From the NCBI RefSeq assembly GCF_013839525.1, contig NZ_JACDIS010000003.1, positions 186,001 through 250,000 of the forward strand: DNA of 64,000 nt. The letters are read 5' to 3'. The DNA comes from Chthonobacter rhizosphaerae. Its GTDB lineage: Bacteria > Pseudomonadota > Alphaproteobacteria > Rhizobiales > Pleomorphomonadaceae. The translations under genes and the position numbers were made by a program. The notes under the pieces are model-generated. The model ran no database searches. It was given only the letters and a program-made list of their open reading frames with translations, and was not told the origin of the DNA. Of this stretch, positions 11,758 through 21,188 are shown piece by piece. How positions within the stretch are numbered: the first letter of the stretch is position 1; each line of letters starts with the position of its first letter.

Positions 11758-12192
11758 ATGCAGACCCGTATCGGTCCGGGGGCGGAGCCCGCCACGGCCG
11801 CCTTGGGACGGTCCGCGAAGGCTCCGGCCATGAACTCCGCCGGTGTGGCGGGGCTGTCGACGGGCGCGCCGGCGACGGAGGCCGTCTTGGGTGCGGCCAC
11901 GGACGAAGGCGACCGCTTTCGGACCACGAACGCCCGCCGGTGGCCTTGGGCCGTGCGCATGATCGCGGCCGTCCTCGTCTCGCTGCCGATGGCCCTGGTG
12001 CTTGTGGTCGCGCTGGCGGTGGAGCGGCTCGTCCGGTTCGGTCCACGGGCCGGCAGGATCAGCGGGGCTCAAGACCCGGCGAGCCCTCGCCTCACGGGTC
12101 CAGCCACATCCGCCGCTGCTTCTCGCCGACTTCGCAGTCGTAGTCGGAATCGGGCACCGGAGAGGCCTGAACGTGCTCGAAGCCGCCGCTGA
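11758..12192 (+). CDS. small hypothetical protein with one membrane helix
   Basis: 144 codons, not recognised. In favour: an exact GGAGGT seven bases before the ATG and one strong hydrophobic helix (MIAAVLVSLPMALVLVVALAVE, about residues 68-89) flanked by basic residues. Against: the last 34 codons overlap antisense to the end of the DUF1194 gene and read as Ser/Arg-rich low-complexity sequence, typical of a spurious extension. A real short membrane protein that runs into its neighbour is possible; so is chance. Confidence 0.4.
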   Translation: MQTRIGPGAEPATAALGRSAKAPAMNSAGVAGLSTGAPATEAVLGAATDEGDRFRTTNARRWPWAVRMIAAVLVSLPMALVLVVALAVERLVRFGPRAGRISGAQDPASPRLTGPATSAAASRRLRSRSRNRAPERPERARSRR

Positions 12193-12907
12193 GATCCGCG
12201 ATCTCCAGAACGAGCTTGCGGCGGATCGCCTCCACCAGCTGCGCCCGGTCGTTCACCGCCACGATGAAGGCGCCGGGCCCGCCGATGACGCAGTTCTCGT
12301 AATAGCTGTCCAGGTTCTCGATGGAGCCGTAGCCCCGGTTTCCCGGCTTCAGGGTGATCGGCAGGCCGTTGATCACGATGCCGAGGCGGACCACCATGTC
12401 GCGGACCGGAAGGATCGGCTCGCCCATGTTGTTGGGACCGTCGCCGGAAACGTCGATCACCCGCCGCATGCCCTCGTACCCGTTGCCCTCGAACAGCGAC
12501 GCCGCGATCGTGAGGCCGCTGGAGATGGAGGTGCCCCGAAGGGTGCCGCGCGGCGCGTCGGACAGTTGGGCCGCGAAGGCCTCGGCCGACGCGGTGTCCG
12601 TGAGGGTGCGCCACGGTATGACGACCCGGTGGTTGCCGGGGCCCGCCCACTCCAGGTAGGTGACCGCGATCCGCCCATGAAGTCCGCTGCGGATCGCCGC
12701 CAGGACGTCCGGGTGTCGGATCGCCTCCACATAGCCCGTCCGCTGGAGGGCCTGCTCGTCCGGATCCATGGAGCCGGACACATCGACCGCGAGGACCAAC
12801 TCCAGGTCGACCTGTTCGTTCGCCGACGCGGGGTCCGCCCCCGCGAGCGCCAGAGAAATCAGTCCGCCGATCAGGGTTCCGAAAAGCCGCCACGGAATGG
12901 TTCGCAT
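12092..12907 (-). CDS. exported DUF1194 von Willebrand factor A-like protein
   Basis: 271 aa from ATG 12907, with GGAGG five bases upstream. An N-terminal signal peptide (residues 1-30, hydrophobic core LFGTLIGGLISLALAG, ending ASANEQ) is followed by a von Willebrand A-like fold with an intact metal-ion-dependent adhesion site: DVSGSMD at the start, GTSISSG in the middle and DVSGDGPNNMG. This matches DUF1194. VWA domains bind protein ligands through a divalent cation; the periplasmic partner is unknown. It stands alone, divergent from the endonuclease/phosphatase-family gene across about 280 nt. Confidence 0.85.
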   Translation of the reverse strand: MRTIPWRLFGTLIGGLISLALAGADPASANEQVDLELVLAVDVSGSMDPDEQALQRTGYVEAIRHPDVLAAIRSGLHGRIAVTYLEWAGPGNHRVVIPWRTLTDTASAEAFAAQLSDAPRGTLRGTSISSGLTIAASLFEGNGYEGMRRVIDVSGDGPNNMGEPILPVRDMVVRLGIVINGLPITLKPGNRGYGSIENLDSYYENCVIGGPGAFIVAVNDRAQLVEAIRRKLVLEIADLSGGFEHVQASPVPDSDYDCEVGEKQRRMWLDP

Positions 12908-13188
12908 CACCGCCTCCGGTCCGGCGCGGTTCCGCCAAAGGAGACGCGCGCCTGCAGGTCGATCGCTCGCAGAGAGCCGGGGCGTCGAACGCTGGCCTCG
13001 GCCCGAGGTGCCGCAATATGGAGCAAAGCCCTGGCGAGGGCTCCGGGACGCGCTCCGGACGCCGGTCTCCTGCCGGTCCGCCCTTGGGCGAACGCCGGCG
13101 CGGCGCTGTCCAGAGTGTCGGTTTGATGACAGGGGGTCGTCAACCGTTCGGGATCGCGATGGTCCTCACCATTCCTTGATCGATTCAT

Positions 13189-14253
13189 ATGGCGCCAACT
13201 CGTAAAGTCCGCGCCGGCCTTGCGTTCGGCGTATTTTGCAACGCACCATGCATTCTGGTTTTTGCCGTCACCTTTGGATTTTTCGGAATGAAGCTCGGTC
13301 CCTGGTTAGACCTCAACAGCCTGCTGCTCGTGGTCTGCGGGCTCGCGGCGCTCTACGGCGCCGCGGTCTGGTTCCGGACGGCGGATCTCGTCCTCTTCTT
13401 TCTTCCCTACGTGCTGGTGGCGACCACGGTCGCCGCCGTGCTCTTCCTCACGTGGCGGCGCCGGCATCTGATCCTGTTGACCCTCTTGGCGATCGCGAGC
13501 GTGGCCGTCATCCCGGTCTGGGCCGAGCGGACTGCGGACGGGACAGGCACGCCCATTGCGGTCGCGACGGTGAACACGCTCGCGGACAAGAACGGCGACA
13601 AGCAGGGCTTCGCGGCCTGGCTGCGGTCCACCCCGGCGGACATCGTGCTGCTGCAGGAGGTGTCGAGCTGGAGCGCCGGACTGATGCGCGAGGCGCGGGC
13701 CTATCCGGTGCGGGTTGGGCCCGTCGACGGCCACGTGGGCATCCTGTCCCGGTACCCGCTGGTCGGCGAACCGCGACTGTTCTCGGACGGGGCATTCAGC
13801 CCCAGGCACCGGCTGATCCGGGCCGAGTTCGACGTCACCGATCCCGCGAAGCCGGGCGCGGCTCGCCGTACGATGGTGGTCTACGCGCTTCACGCCCAGA
13901 CGCCGCGCTCCAAGCTGCGCTGGCTGGAACGCAACCGCCTGCTCGCGGTGTTGGCCGAGCAGGTGTCAAAGGAAGCGCCGGGCACGGCGATCGTGGTGGG
14001 CGGCGACTTCAACACGCCGCCCTGGTCGCCCTGGCTGCACAAGCTGCTGGCGACGACGCCGCTGACGCTTGCGGACAAGAGCCTCTGGCCCGCGGCGACG
14101 CGCTATTTTCGCGAGTTCGGCTGGCCGGAGTTCTTCGGCTCGACCGTGGACCACATCCTGGTCAGCCCCGAGGTCCGCATCCTCGGCCACCGGGTCGGTC
14201 CGAACGTCGGCTCGGACCATCTGCCGGTGACCGCCTCCATCCTCCTGAATTGA
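13189..14253 (+). CDS. membrane-anchored endonuclease/exonuclease/phosphatase-family protein
   Basis: 354 aa. Three hydrophobic segments fill residues 10-110, followed by an EEP-fold domain: ATVNTLADKNGD, the metal-binding glutamate in DIVLLQEVSSW, HVGILSRYPL, GGDFNTPPWSPW and the C-terminal SDHLPVTAS. All main catalytic positions appear present. The family includes nucleases, phospholipases and phosphatases, and membrane-anchored bacterial members are mostly uncharacterised. The ATG at 13189 has no good ribosome binding site, so the true start could be internal. It converges on the ETF-QO gene with about 48 nt between. Confidence 0.82.
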   Translation: MAPTRKVRAGLAFGVFCNAPCILVFAVTFGFFGMKLGPWLDLNSLLLVVCGLAALYGAAVWFRTADLVLFFLPYVLVATTVAAVLFLTWRRRHLILLTLLAIASVAVIPVWAERTADGTGTPIAVATVNTLADKNGDKQGFAAWLRSTPADIVLLQEVSSWSAGLMREARAYPVRVGPVDGHVGILSRYPLVGEPRLFSDGAFSPRHRLIRAEFDVTDPAKPGAARRTMVVYALHAQTPRSKLRWLERNRLLAVLAEQVSKEAPGTAIVVGGDFNTPPWSPWLHKLLATTPLTLADKSLWPAATRYFREFGWPEFFGSTVDHILVSPEVRILGHRVGPNVGSDHLPVTASILLN

Positions 14254-14301
14254 GGACCCGGAGGGGCGCGAAGCGGCGGCGCATGCCCGCCGTCGCGACC
14301 G

Positions 14302-15978
14302 TCACATGTTGGGGTAGTTCGGCCCGCCGGCGCCTTCCGGCACCGTCCACTCGATGTTCTGGTTCGGGTCCTTGATGTCGCAGGTCTTGCAGTGCACGCA
14401 GTTCTGCGCGTTGATCACGAACTTCGGCGGAGCGGCCGGTTCCTCGACCCATTCGTAGACGCCGGCCGGGCAGTAGCGGGACGACGGGCCGGCGAAGGTG
14501 CCAAGCTCCGACACGCGCTGCAGGCCCATGTCCTTCACCTTCAGGTGGACCGGCTGATCCTCCTCGTGATTGGTGTTCGACAGGAACACCGAGGAGAGGC
14601 GATCGAAGGTGAGCTTGCCGTCGGGCTTGGGATAGACGATCGGCTTGTGGGTCTTGGCCGGGTGGGTAGCGGCGTGGTCCGGCTTGCCGTGCTTCAGCGT
14701 GCCGAACGGCGAGACGCCGAGCGTCTCGTTCAGCCACATGTCGATGCCGCCGAGCGGAACGCCGACGAGCGTGCCGAACTTGGACCAGAGCGGCTTGACG
14801 TTGCGCACCTTCCAAAGGTCGCGACCGATCTCCGATGAGCGCCAGCCGGCCTCGTAGTCGAGAAGTTCGTCGTGCGAGCGGTCCGCGGCGAGGGCCGACG
14901 CGGCGGACTCCGCCGCCTGGATGCCGGACAGCATGGCGTTGTGGCTGCCCTTGATGCGCGGCACGTTGACGAAGCCGGCGGAGCAGCCGATCAGCGCGCC
15001 GCCCGGGAAGGTGAGCTTCGGCACCGACTGCCAGCCGCCCTCCGTGATGGCCCGGGCGCCGTAGGACAGGCGCTTGCCGCCCTCCAGCGTGTCGCGGATC
15101 AGATGGTGGGTCTTGAAGCGCTGGAATTCCTCGAACGGCGACAGGTACGGGTTCTCGTAGTTGAGATGGACCACGAAGCCGACCGCCACCTGGTTGTCCT
15201 CCAGGTGGTAGAGGAAGGAGCCGCCGCCGGTGCCCCACTGCAGCGGCCAGCCGAAGCTGTGCTGCACGAGGCCGGGCTGGTGCTTGGAATCCGGCACCTG
15301 CCAGAGTTCCTTCAGGCCGATGCCGAACTTGGCGGGCTGCGCCCGGTCGGCCAGATGGAAGCGGTTGATCACCTGCTTGGCGAGCGAGCCGCGCACGCCC
15401 TCGCCGAGCAGCGTGTACTTGGCGTAGAGCGCCATGCCGCGCTGGAAGTTCGGGCCCGGCGTGCCGTCCTTGTGGACGCCCATGTCGCCGGTGGCGACGC
15501 CGGCGACCCGACCCGCCTCGTCGTAGAGCACTTCGGCGGCGGCGAAGCCCGGATAGATCTCCACGCCGAGCGCCTCGGCCTTCTGGGCGAGCCAGCGGCA
15601 GACGTTGCCGAGGGACACGACGTAGTTGCCGTGGTTGTTCATGAGCTTGGGCATGGCCCAGTTCGGCAGGCGCACGGCGGCGGCCGGGCCGAGCAGGTAG
15701 AAGCGATCGTCCGTGACCGCCGTCTTGAAGGGCGTGTCGGCCTCTTCGCGCCAGCCGGGCAGCAGCTTGTCGACGCCGATCGGGTCGACCACCGCGCCGG
15801 ACAGGATGTGTGCGCCGACCTCGGACCCCTTCTCCAGCACCACGACGGAGATGTCGCGCCCGGTTTCGGCGGCGATCTGCTTCAGACGGATCGCGGCCGA
15901 CAGGCCCGCCGGGCCCGCCCCGACGATCACCACGTCGAATTCCATCGCGTCGCGTTCAGGCAGTTCAACCGCGGTCAT
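14302..15978 (-). CDS. electron transfer flavoprotein-ubiquinone oxidoreductase
   Basis: Inner-membrane flavoprotein that moves electrons from ETF (fed by fatty-acid and amino-acid dehydrogenases) to ubiquinone. 558 aa. Seen: the FAD Rossmann motif DVVIVGAGPAGLSAAIRL at residues 14-31; GCSAGFVNVPRIKGSHNAM, conserved around the quinone/FAD region; and the C-terminal ferredoxin-like motif CVHCKTCDIKDPNQNIEW, ligands of the 4Fe-4S cluster. AGGAG lies about 6 nt before the ATG. The upstream gene udg is divergent. ETF subunit genes themselves are not in the window. Confidence 0.96.
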   Translation of the reverse strand: MTAVELPERDAMEFDVVIVGAGPAGLSAAIRLKQIAAETGRDISVVVLEKGSEVGAHILSGAVVDPIGVDKLLPGWREEADTPFKTAVTDDRFYLLGPAAAVRLPNWAMPKLMNNHGNYVVSLGNVCRWLAQKAEALGVEIYPGFAAAEVLYDEAGRVAGVATGDMGVHKDGTPGPNFQRGMALYAKYTLLGEGVRGSLAKQVINRFHLADRAQPAKFGIGLKELWQVPDSKHQPGLVQHSFGWPLQWGTGGGSFLYHLEDNQVAVGFVVHLNYENPYLSPFEEFQRFKTHHLIRDTLEGGKRLSYGARAITEGGWQSVPKLTFPGGALIGCSAGFVNVPRIKGSHNAMLSGIQAAESAASALAADRSHDELLDYEAGWRSSEIGRDLWKVRNVKPLWSKFGTLVGVPLGGIDMWLNETLGVSPFGTLKHGKPDHAATHPAKTHKPIVYPKPDGKLTFDRLSSVFLSNTNHEEDQPVHLKVKDMGLQRVSELGTFAGPSSRYCPAGVYEWVEEPAAPPKFVINAQNCVHCKTCDIKDPNQNIEWTVPEGAGGPNYPNM

Positions 15979-16209
15979 GCCATCTCCTCATCGGTTCCGT
16001 CCCGGCGCCCCGGAAAGCGCGCGTACTCTATCCATCGGGTGCGCTAGCGAAAAGCCGACGAACGGTCCATCTTTTCTCATGGGGCTGTTCTGTCGCAGCA
16101 TGATGTCCATATCTCTCGCTTACGTCAACGGAAGCCGCTCGTCTTGTTCTGTGACGTGAGCGGATCGGCGCCATGGCGCGGCCTGCGCGAGGCCGCTATA
16201 AGGCTCCTC

Positions 16210-17139
16210 ATGTCCGATCTCCCGCCCAGCTCCAGCGTTCAGCACGCGCTTCTCGCGCTGCTCGACTGGTATGCCGCCATGGGCGTGGACGCGGTGCTGG
16301 ACGAAGCGCCGGTCGACCGGTTCGCCGAAAGCGCCGCCGAGCGGGAACGCGCCGCCAACGCCAGGCGGGCGCCTGCGGGAACGCCCGGACAGGCCTCGAT
16401 CGTGCCGGGCGCCCGAACGGAACTGGGCCAGCCGGTGAGGCCCCATCCGGGCCAGGCCGGCCGGCCGCAGCCCATGGCTCCGCCGCTGGCCGCGACCGTG
16501 CCCGGCACGGACGCCGTGATGGCCGCCCGTACGGCGGCGGCGGCGGCGCGCAGCCTGGACGAGTTGCACCGTCTCCTCCTCGGCTTCGACGGGTGCAACC
16601 TCAAGCTCACGGCCAAATCGCTGGTCTTCGGCGACGGCAATCCGGCGGCGCGGGTGATGTTCGTCGGTGAGGCACCGGGCCGGGACGAGGACCTGGAGGG
16701 CCGCCCCTTCGTCGGACGGTCCGGCCAGTTGCTCGACCGGATGCTGAAGGCCGTCGACCTGTCGCGGGAGACGGACGCCTACATCGCCAACGTCATCTAC
16801 TGGCGCCCGCCGGGCAACCGGGATCCGAGCGACCAGGAGGTGGCCATCTGCCGACCGTTCATCTGCCGGCAGATAGAGCTGGTGAACCCCGACTTCCTGG
16901 TGTTCCTGGGCGCCCAACCGGCGAAAGCCCTGGTCGGCGGCGAAGCGGCCCGGACCGGCATCCGCAAGCTCCGCGGTCGCTGGCTCGACTACGACACCGG
17001 CACGCGAGTGATCAAGGCGCTGCCGACCTTCCACCCGGCCTATCTGCTGCGCAACCCGGTGGAGAAGAGGATGGTCTGGCGCGACCTCCTGGCCTTGCGC
17101 GCCGCCATGACCGCCGCCGCCAACGAGAGCGCCGGCTGA
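16210..17139 (+). CDS. udg: family-4-like uracil-DNA glycosylase with altered Fe-S cysteines
   Basis: Base-excision repair enzyme that removes uracil from DNA. 309 aa with a variable Pro/Ala-rich N-terminal 110 residues, then the glycosylase domain: VMFVGEAPGRDEDLEGRPFVGRSGQLLD, WRPPGNRDPSDQE, and HPAYLLR near the end. In family 4 four cysteines bind a 4Fe-4S cluster. Here the first pair reads C129-N-L-K132 and the third position is Trp198, 16 residues before Cys214, the same spacing as in the classical enzyme; so two of four ligands are replaced. I believe other alphaproteobacterial members look alike, but could not check. Start at ATG 16210; the frame is open upstream to 16144. Confidence 0.88.
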   Translation: MSDLPPSSSVQHALLALLDWYAAMGVDAVLDEAPVDRFAESAAERERAANARRAPAGTPGQASIVPGARTELGQPVRPHPGQAGRPQPMAPPLAATVPGTDAVMAARTAAAAARSLDELHRLLLGFDGCNLKLTAKSLVFGDGNPAARVMFVGEAPGRDEDLEGRPFVGRSGQLLDRMLKAVDLSRETDAYIANVIYWRPPGNRDPSDQEVAICRPFICRQIELVNPDFLVFLGAQPAKALVGGEAARTGIRKLRGRWLDYDTGTRVIKALPTFHPAYLLRNPVEKRMVWRDLLALRAAMTAAANESAG

Positions 17140-17297
17140 CGAATCGACGGGCGGAGCGAGGCCGCGGAGCGGAGAGATGACCCCGCGCGGACGGGCGAGG
17201 TCCAAGTCAGCCGGCGCGACTTCCAAGGACAACGGGGCCGGTCACCGGATCATCGGCGACCAGCCCTTTGCTTCCGCAGACCAGGACCCCGGCCCGA

Positions 17298-18524
17298 CTA
17301 TTCGGCGCCGGTGCGCATGGCGTAGTCGTCCGATCGGCTGATCCGGGCCTCCTGCTCCTCCAGAAGCATGCGGACCTTGACCGACAAGGCCCGTTTCTCT
17401 TCGCGCAGCGCCCGGACCTGTTCCTCCAGGAAGTTCGACTTGGAGATCAGGCCGCCGATGGCGATGTCCTTCTGGTGAAGCTCGTCCTTCGCCTTCTCCC
17501 GATAAGTGTCGAAGCTCGCCGACAAGGCCGAGATCTGCTGCTGGTGAACCTCCAGGGAGCGGCTGGCCGCCGAGAGGGCCTCCAGGGCCTGCGCCCTGTC
17601 GTGCTCGGCGTTGGTCTGGGCGCCCCGGGCCGCGTGGCACTCGGAGGTCAGCCGGTCGATCCGCTCCTGGAGAGAGACGGACGCGGCCGAGTGAATCCGC
17701 AGTTCCGCCTTGGTGTCTTCCAGGAGAGCGCGACGGTGGCTGTTCTCCGCGCGTTCGGCCGTGAGATGGTCGGCCAGCTCCTTGGCCTTCGCCTCCGTCG
17801 CCATCCGCAGGTTCGCCTCGCGCCGGAGAGCATCCTGCTTGCGGGACACTTCCAGGTAGGACTTCTGCACCTCTTCGTTAAGGACGGTGATCCTGTCCGC
17901 GTAGGCGTCCCTCGCCTTCTGGACGTCCTCGTAGCGGGCCTGGAGATCGCGGAGCCGCCGGAGCAGGTCCGTGTTTTCCGTCTCCAGCTTGGCGGCCCGG
18001 GACGTGGTGTCCCGGAGGCTGAGCGACGCCAGCTCGTGGCGGGACTGCAGGTCCGCGTGGGCGGACGAGAGATCCTCCTGGATCTCCAGCTGGCGGAACA
18101 CGCCCCGCACGTCGGCCATCAGGTCCTCGGTGAGGGACGCGATGGTGCGGATCCGGGACTCCACCTCGGCCGGAGGCGACAGGCCCTTCACCACCCTTGA
18201 GCGGCGGATTTCGGCCGTGTCGTACCGATCCGACCCCTCGGACGGCTGCGGTCGCGGCCGGACCATGTCGGCCGACGCGACCGGGTCGGGCTGCGGCAAC
18301 GGGTCTGGCCGCCGCGGCGGCTCGGCCCTTGCAGCCTCCTGGTAGCCTCGGTAATCCTCGACGGTCACCCGGGTGTCCACGGGTGCACGGCTTTCCGCGG
18401 CGGCGTCGTTGATGCGCCCCAGCTTGATGTCCATGAGGTCCGCTTCCTCCGGCATGACCTTGCCGCCGCCCGGCAGGTCGTACACCTCGCCCGGCTGGGT
18501 TCGCTTGCGACCAAGAAAATTCAT
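17298..18524 (-). CDS. long coiled-coil protein (possible cytoskeletal or polar scaffold)
   Basis: 408 aa from ATG 18524 with GGAGGCAGG directly upstream. Residues 1-110 are polar, Pro/Arg-rich and probably disordered, after a short basic start (MNFLGRKRTQ). Residues 115-400 are almost uninterrupted heptad sequence (TENTDLLRRLRDLQARYEDV, EVQKSYLEVSRKQDALR, FLEEQVRALREEKRALSV). There is no ATPase motif, so it is not an SMC protein. Short N-terminal tail plus long rod is the layout of crescentin and other coiled-coil-rich filament proteins of alphaproteobacteria; that comparison is an inference, not an identification. It is downstream of maeB on the same strand, separated by 307 nt. Confidence 0.7.
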   Translation of the reverse strand: MNFLGRKRTQPGEVYDLPGGGKVMPEEADLMDIKLGRINDAAAESRAPVDTRVTVEDYRGYQEAARAEPPRRPDPLPQPDPVASADMVRPRPQPSEGSDRYDTAEIRRSRVVKGLSPPAEVESRIRTIASLTEDLMADVRGVFRQLEIQEDLSSAHADLQSRHELASLSLRDTTSRAAKLETENTDLLRRLRDLQARYEDVQKARDAYADRITVLNEEVQKSYLEVSRKQDALRREANLRMATEAKAKELADHLTAERAENSHRRALLEDTKAELRIHSAASVSLQERIDRLTSECHAARGAQTNAEHDRAQALEALSAASRSLEVHQQQISALSASFDTYREKAKDELHQKDIAIGGLISKSNFLEEQVRALREEKRALSVKVRMLLEEQEARISRSDDYAMRTGAE

Positions 18525-18831
18525 CCTGCCTCCGCCCCTCGCAGGTCGATACGCTTGCCGGGCAGCTGTCGCGCGGAGCCCGGCGAGACGACCGACCGAC
18601 GCGCGGCAGCCCGTACGCCGAGAACGACCTCCGGTCCTCAACGCGTCACGCATGCCGATGATGATGTACGACGCGAAGTCCGACCCGCGCGCCCCACCGG
18701 GCCCGACCACGGAAGCCGGCGACCAGCAGGCGAGTCGATCGCTCGCGTGACTAACATCCTTCAAAACATCGTAAATTTTGTCAATGGCCGCCGTTAACGG
18801 CGGTAAAGAAAGATGGGGACAACTCCACCCG
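18525..18831. other. 307-nt gene-free stretch between maeB and the coiled-coil gene
   Basis: An AT-richer patch at 18750-18785 stands out. It holds TTGACA on the minus strand at 18779-18784, a possible -35 for the coiled-coil gene, but no convincing -10 follows. Next to it is the perfect palindrome listed separately. No small ORF or RNA is evident. Confidence 0.5.
18788..18803. terminator. perfect 16-bp palindrome after maeB
   Basis: CCGCCGTTAACGGCGG lies 29 nt past the maeB stop. In the maeB transcript it would fold as a short GC-rich hairpin, preceded by a pyrimidine-rich run, but no U-tract follows directly. It could be a terminator or an operator for the next gene, since a TTGACA hexamer starts four bases beyond it. 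Confidence 0.35.
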
Positions 18832-21117
18832 TCAGTCCTTCCGCACGCACACCGCCGCGAAGGCCGTCATGTTGACCACGCCGCGCGAGGTGACCGAGGG
18901 CGTCAGCACGTGGGCGGGGCTGGCGGGGCCGAGGAGGATGGGGCCGACGTGAAGCGCGTCGGCCGCCACCTTCATGAGGTCGAGGGCGATGTTGGCCGCG
19001 TCCAGGGTGGGAAACACCAGAAGGTTGGCCTCGCCCTTCAGGGTGGACGTCGGCATTACGCGCTGGCGAACCTGGGGCGAGAGGGCAGCGTCGCCATGCA
19101 TCTCGCCGTCCACCTCCAGGTCGGGCGCGGTCCGTCGCAGGATGGCGAGGGCCACCTGCATCTTGCGGGCGGAGGCGCTGTCGGCGGAGCCGAAGTTGGA
19201 GTGGGACAGGAGCGCCGCCCGGGGCGTCAGGCCGAAGCGGCGGATCTCGTCGGCGGCGAGCCGGGTCATCTCGGCGATCTCGGCCGGGGACGGGTCGTCC
19301 GACACGTAGGTGTCGGTGAGGAAGAGCGGCCCCCGGTTGGAGATCAGGAGCGACAGGGCGGAGAACTCGTGGATGCCGGTAGCAAGGCCGATGATGTTCC
19401 GGATGTCGCGCAAATGTTTCATGAACCGGCCCTCCAGCCCGGTCAGCAGCGCGTCCGCGTCGCCGCGCTTCACGGCGAGCGCGCCGATCACGGTGGTGTT
19501 GGTGCGCACGATGGTTCGGGCCGCGTCCGGGGTCACGCCGCGCCGGCCCACCAGCTCGAAGTAGAGGTCCACGTAGTCGCGATAGCGCGGGTCGTCCTCC
19601 GGGTTCACGACGGCGAAGTCCTGGCCGGGGCGGATCCTGAGGCCGTAGCGCTCGCAGCGGGCGGTGATCACCTGCGGGCGGCCGATCAGGATCGGCTCGG
19701 CGAGCTCGTCCTCGATCACCACCTGGGCGGCGCGCAGAACCCGCTCGTCCTCCCCGTCGGAATAGATCACCCGCCGTTTGCCGCCCTTGGCCGCCGCGAT
19801 GATCGGCTTCATGACGAGGCCGGAGCGGAACACGAAGCGGTGCAGGCGGTCCAGATAGGCGGGGAAGTCGGCGATCGGCCGGGTGGCGACGCCGCTCTCC
19901 ATGGCGGCCTTGGCGACAGCGGGCGCGATCCGCAGAATCAGGCGGTTGTCGAACGGCGACGGGATCAGGTAGCGCGGGCCGAACAGTTCGGAGACGCCGC
20001 CATAGGCGCGGGCGGCCACGTCCGAGGGCTCCTCCTTGGCGAGCCCCGCGATCGCCCGCACGGCCGCGTGCTTCATCTCCTCGTTGATCGTGGTGGCGCC
20101 CACGTCGAGCGCGCCACGGAAGATGTAGGGGAAGCAGAGCACGTTGTTGACCTGGTTCGGATAGTCCGACCGGCCGGTGCACATCATGGCGTCGGGGCGG
20201 GCGGCGAGCGCCTCCTCCGGGGTGATCTCCGGGTTGGGGTTGGCCAGCGCCAGGATCAGGGGTCTGTCGCCCATGCGGGCCACCATGTCCGGCTTGAGGA
20301 CGCCGGCGGCCGAGAGGCCGAGGAAGACGTCCGCGCCCTCGATGATGTCGCCGAGATGCCGGGCGTTGGTCCGCTTGGCGTAGACCGCCTTCCAGCGGTC
20401 CATCAGCGCCTCCCGCCCTTCGTAGACGACGCCTTCGAGATCGGAGATCCAGATGTTGTCCCGGTTGACCCCGAGGGAGACGAGGAGGTTCAGGCAGGCG
20501 AGCGCCGCCGCGCCCGCCCCGGACGCCACCACCTTGATGGCGCCGAGGTCCTTCCCGGCGAGTTCCATGGCGTTCATCACCGCCGCCGCCACGATGATGG
20601 CCGTGCCGTGCTGGTCGTCGTGGAAGACCGGGATCCTCATCCGCTCGCGCAGGGCCGCCTCGATCTCGAAGCACTCCGGCGCCTTGATGTCCTCCAGGTT
20701 GATGCCGCCGAAGGTGGGCTCCAGGGCCGACACCACGTCCACCACGCGCTCCACCGTGGACGCGTCGATCTCGATGTCGAACACGTCGATGCCGGCGAAC
20801 TTCTTGAACAGCACCGCCTTGCCCTCCATCACGGGCTTGGAGGCGAGCGGGCCTATGTTGCCGAGCCCGAGCACGGCGGTGCCGTTGGAGACGACCGCCA
20901 CCAGATTCTGCCGGGAGGTGTAGTCGGCCGCCCGGGCCGGATCCGCCGCGATGGCGAGACAGGGGGCGGCGACGCCGGGCGAGTAGGCGAGCGCCAGGTC
21001 GCGCTGGTTGCCGAGCGGCTTGGTGGCCGTGATCTCCAGCTTCCCCGGCCTCGGCTCCTTGTGGAAGAAGAGCGCCGCTTCCTCGAGTTCCGGACCGACG
21101 AGACGATTCTCAGACAT
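18832..21117 (-). CDS. maeB: NADP-dependent malic enzyme with C-terminal phosphotransacetylase-like domain
   Basis: 761 aa hybrid. Residues 1 to about 430 are malic enzyme (decarboxylates malate to pyruvate with reduction of NAD(P)): [28 protein letters not shown]-like metal region, [16 protein letters not shown], and the nucleotide site [16 protein letters not shown]. Residues about 440-755 resemble phosphate acetyltransferase ([52 protein letters not shown]) and in characterised homologues are regulatory, usually binding acetyl-CoA rather than catalysing. GGGAGAGCG precedes the ATG. Rhizobia usually have a second malic enzyme elsewhere (dme/tme); which of the two this is cannot be decided here. 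Confidence 0.93.
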   Translation of the reverse strand: MSENRLVGPELEEAALFFHKEPRPGKLEITATKPLGNQRDLALAYSPGVAAPCLAIAADPARAADYTSRQNLVAVVSNGTAVLGLGNIGPLASKPVMEGKAVLFKKFAGIDVFDIEIDASTVERVVDVVSALEPTFGGINLEDIKAPECFEIEAALRERMRIPVFHDDQHGTAIIVAAAVMNAMELAGKDLGAIKVVASGAGAAALACLNLLVSLGVNRDNIWISDLEGVVYEGREALMDRWKAVYAKRTNARHLGDIIEGADVFLGLSAAGVLKPDMVARMGDRPLILALANPNPEITPEEALAARPDAMMCTGRSDYPNQVNNVLCFPYIFRGALDVGATTINEEMKHAAVRAIAGLAKEEPSDVAARAYGGVSELFGPRYLIPSPFDNRLILRIAPAVAKAAMESGVATRPIADFPAYLDRLHRFVFRSGLVMKPIIAAAKGGKRRVIYSDGEDERVLRAAQVVIEDELAEPILIGRPQVITARCERYGLRIRPGQDFAVVNPEDDPRYRDYVDLYFELVGRRGVTPDAARTIVRTNTTVIGALAVKRGDADALLTGLEGRFMKHLRDIRNIIGLATGIHEFSALSLLISNRGPLFLTDTYVSDDPSPAEIAEMTRLAADEIRRFGLTPRAALLSHSNFGSADSASARKMQVALAILRRTAPDLEVDGEMHGDAALSPQVRQRVMPTSTLKGEANLLVFPTLDAANIALDLMKVAADALHVGPILLGPASPAHVLTPSVTSRGVVNMTAFAAVCVRKD

Positions 21118-21188
21118 GGGGGCGCTCTCCCTGCGTTGATTTGTCTCGTTCTAGCACGAGGGCGCCGGGACCCAAGTCGTTGAAAGCC

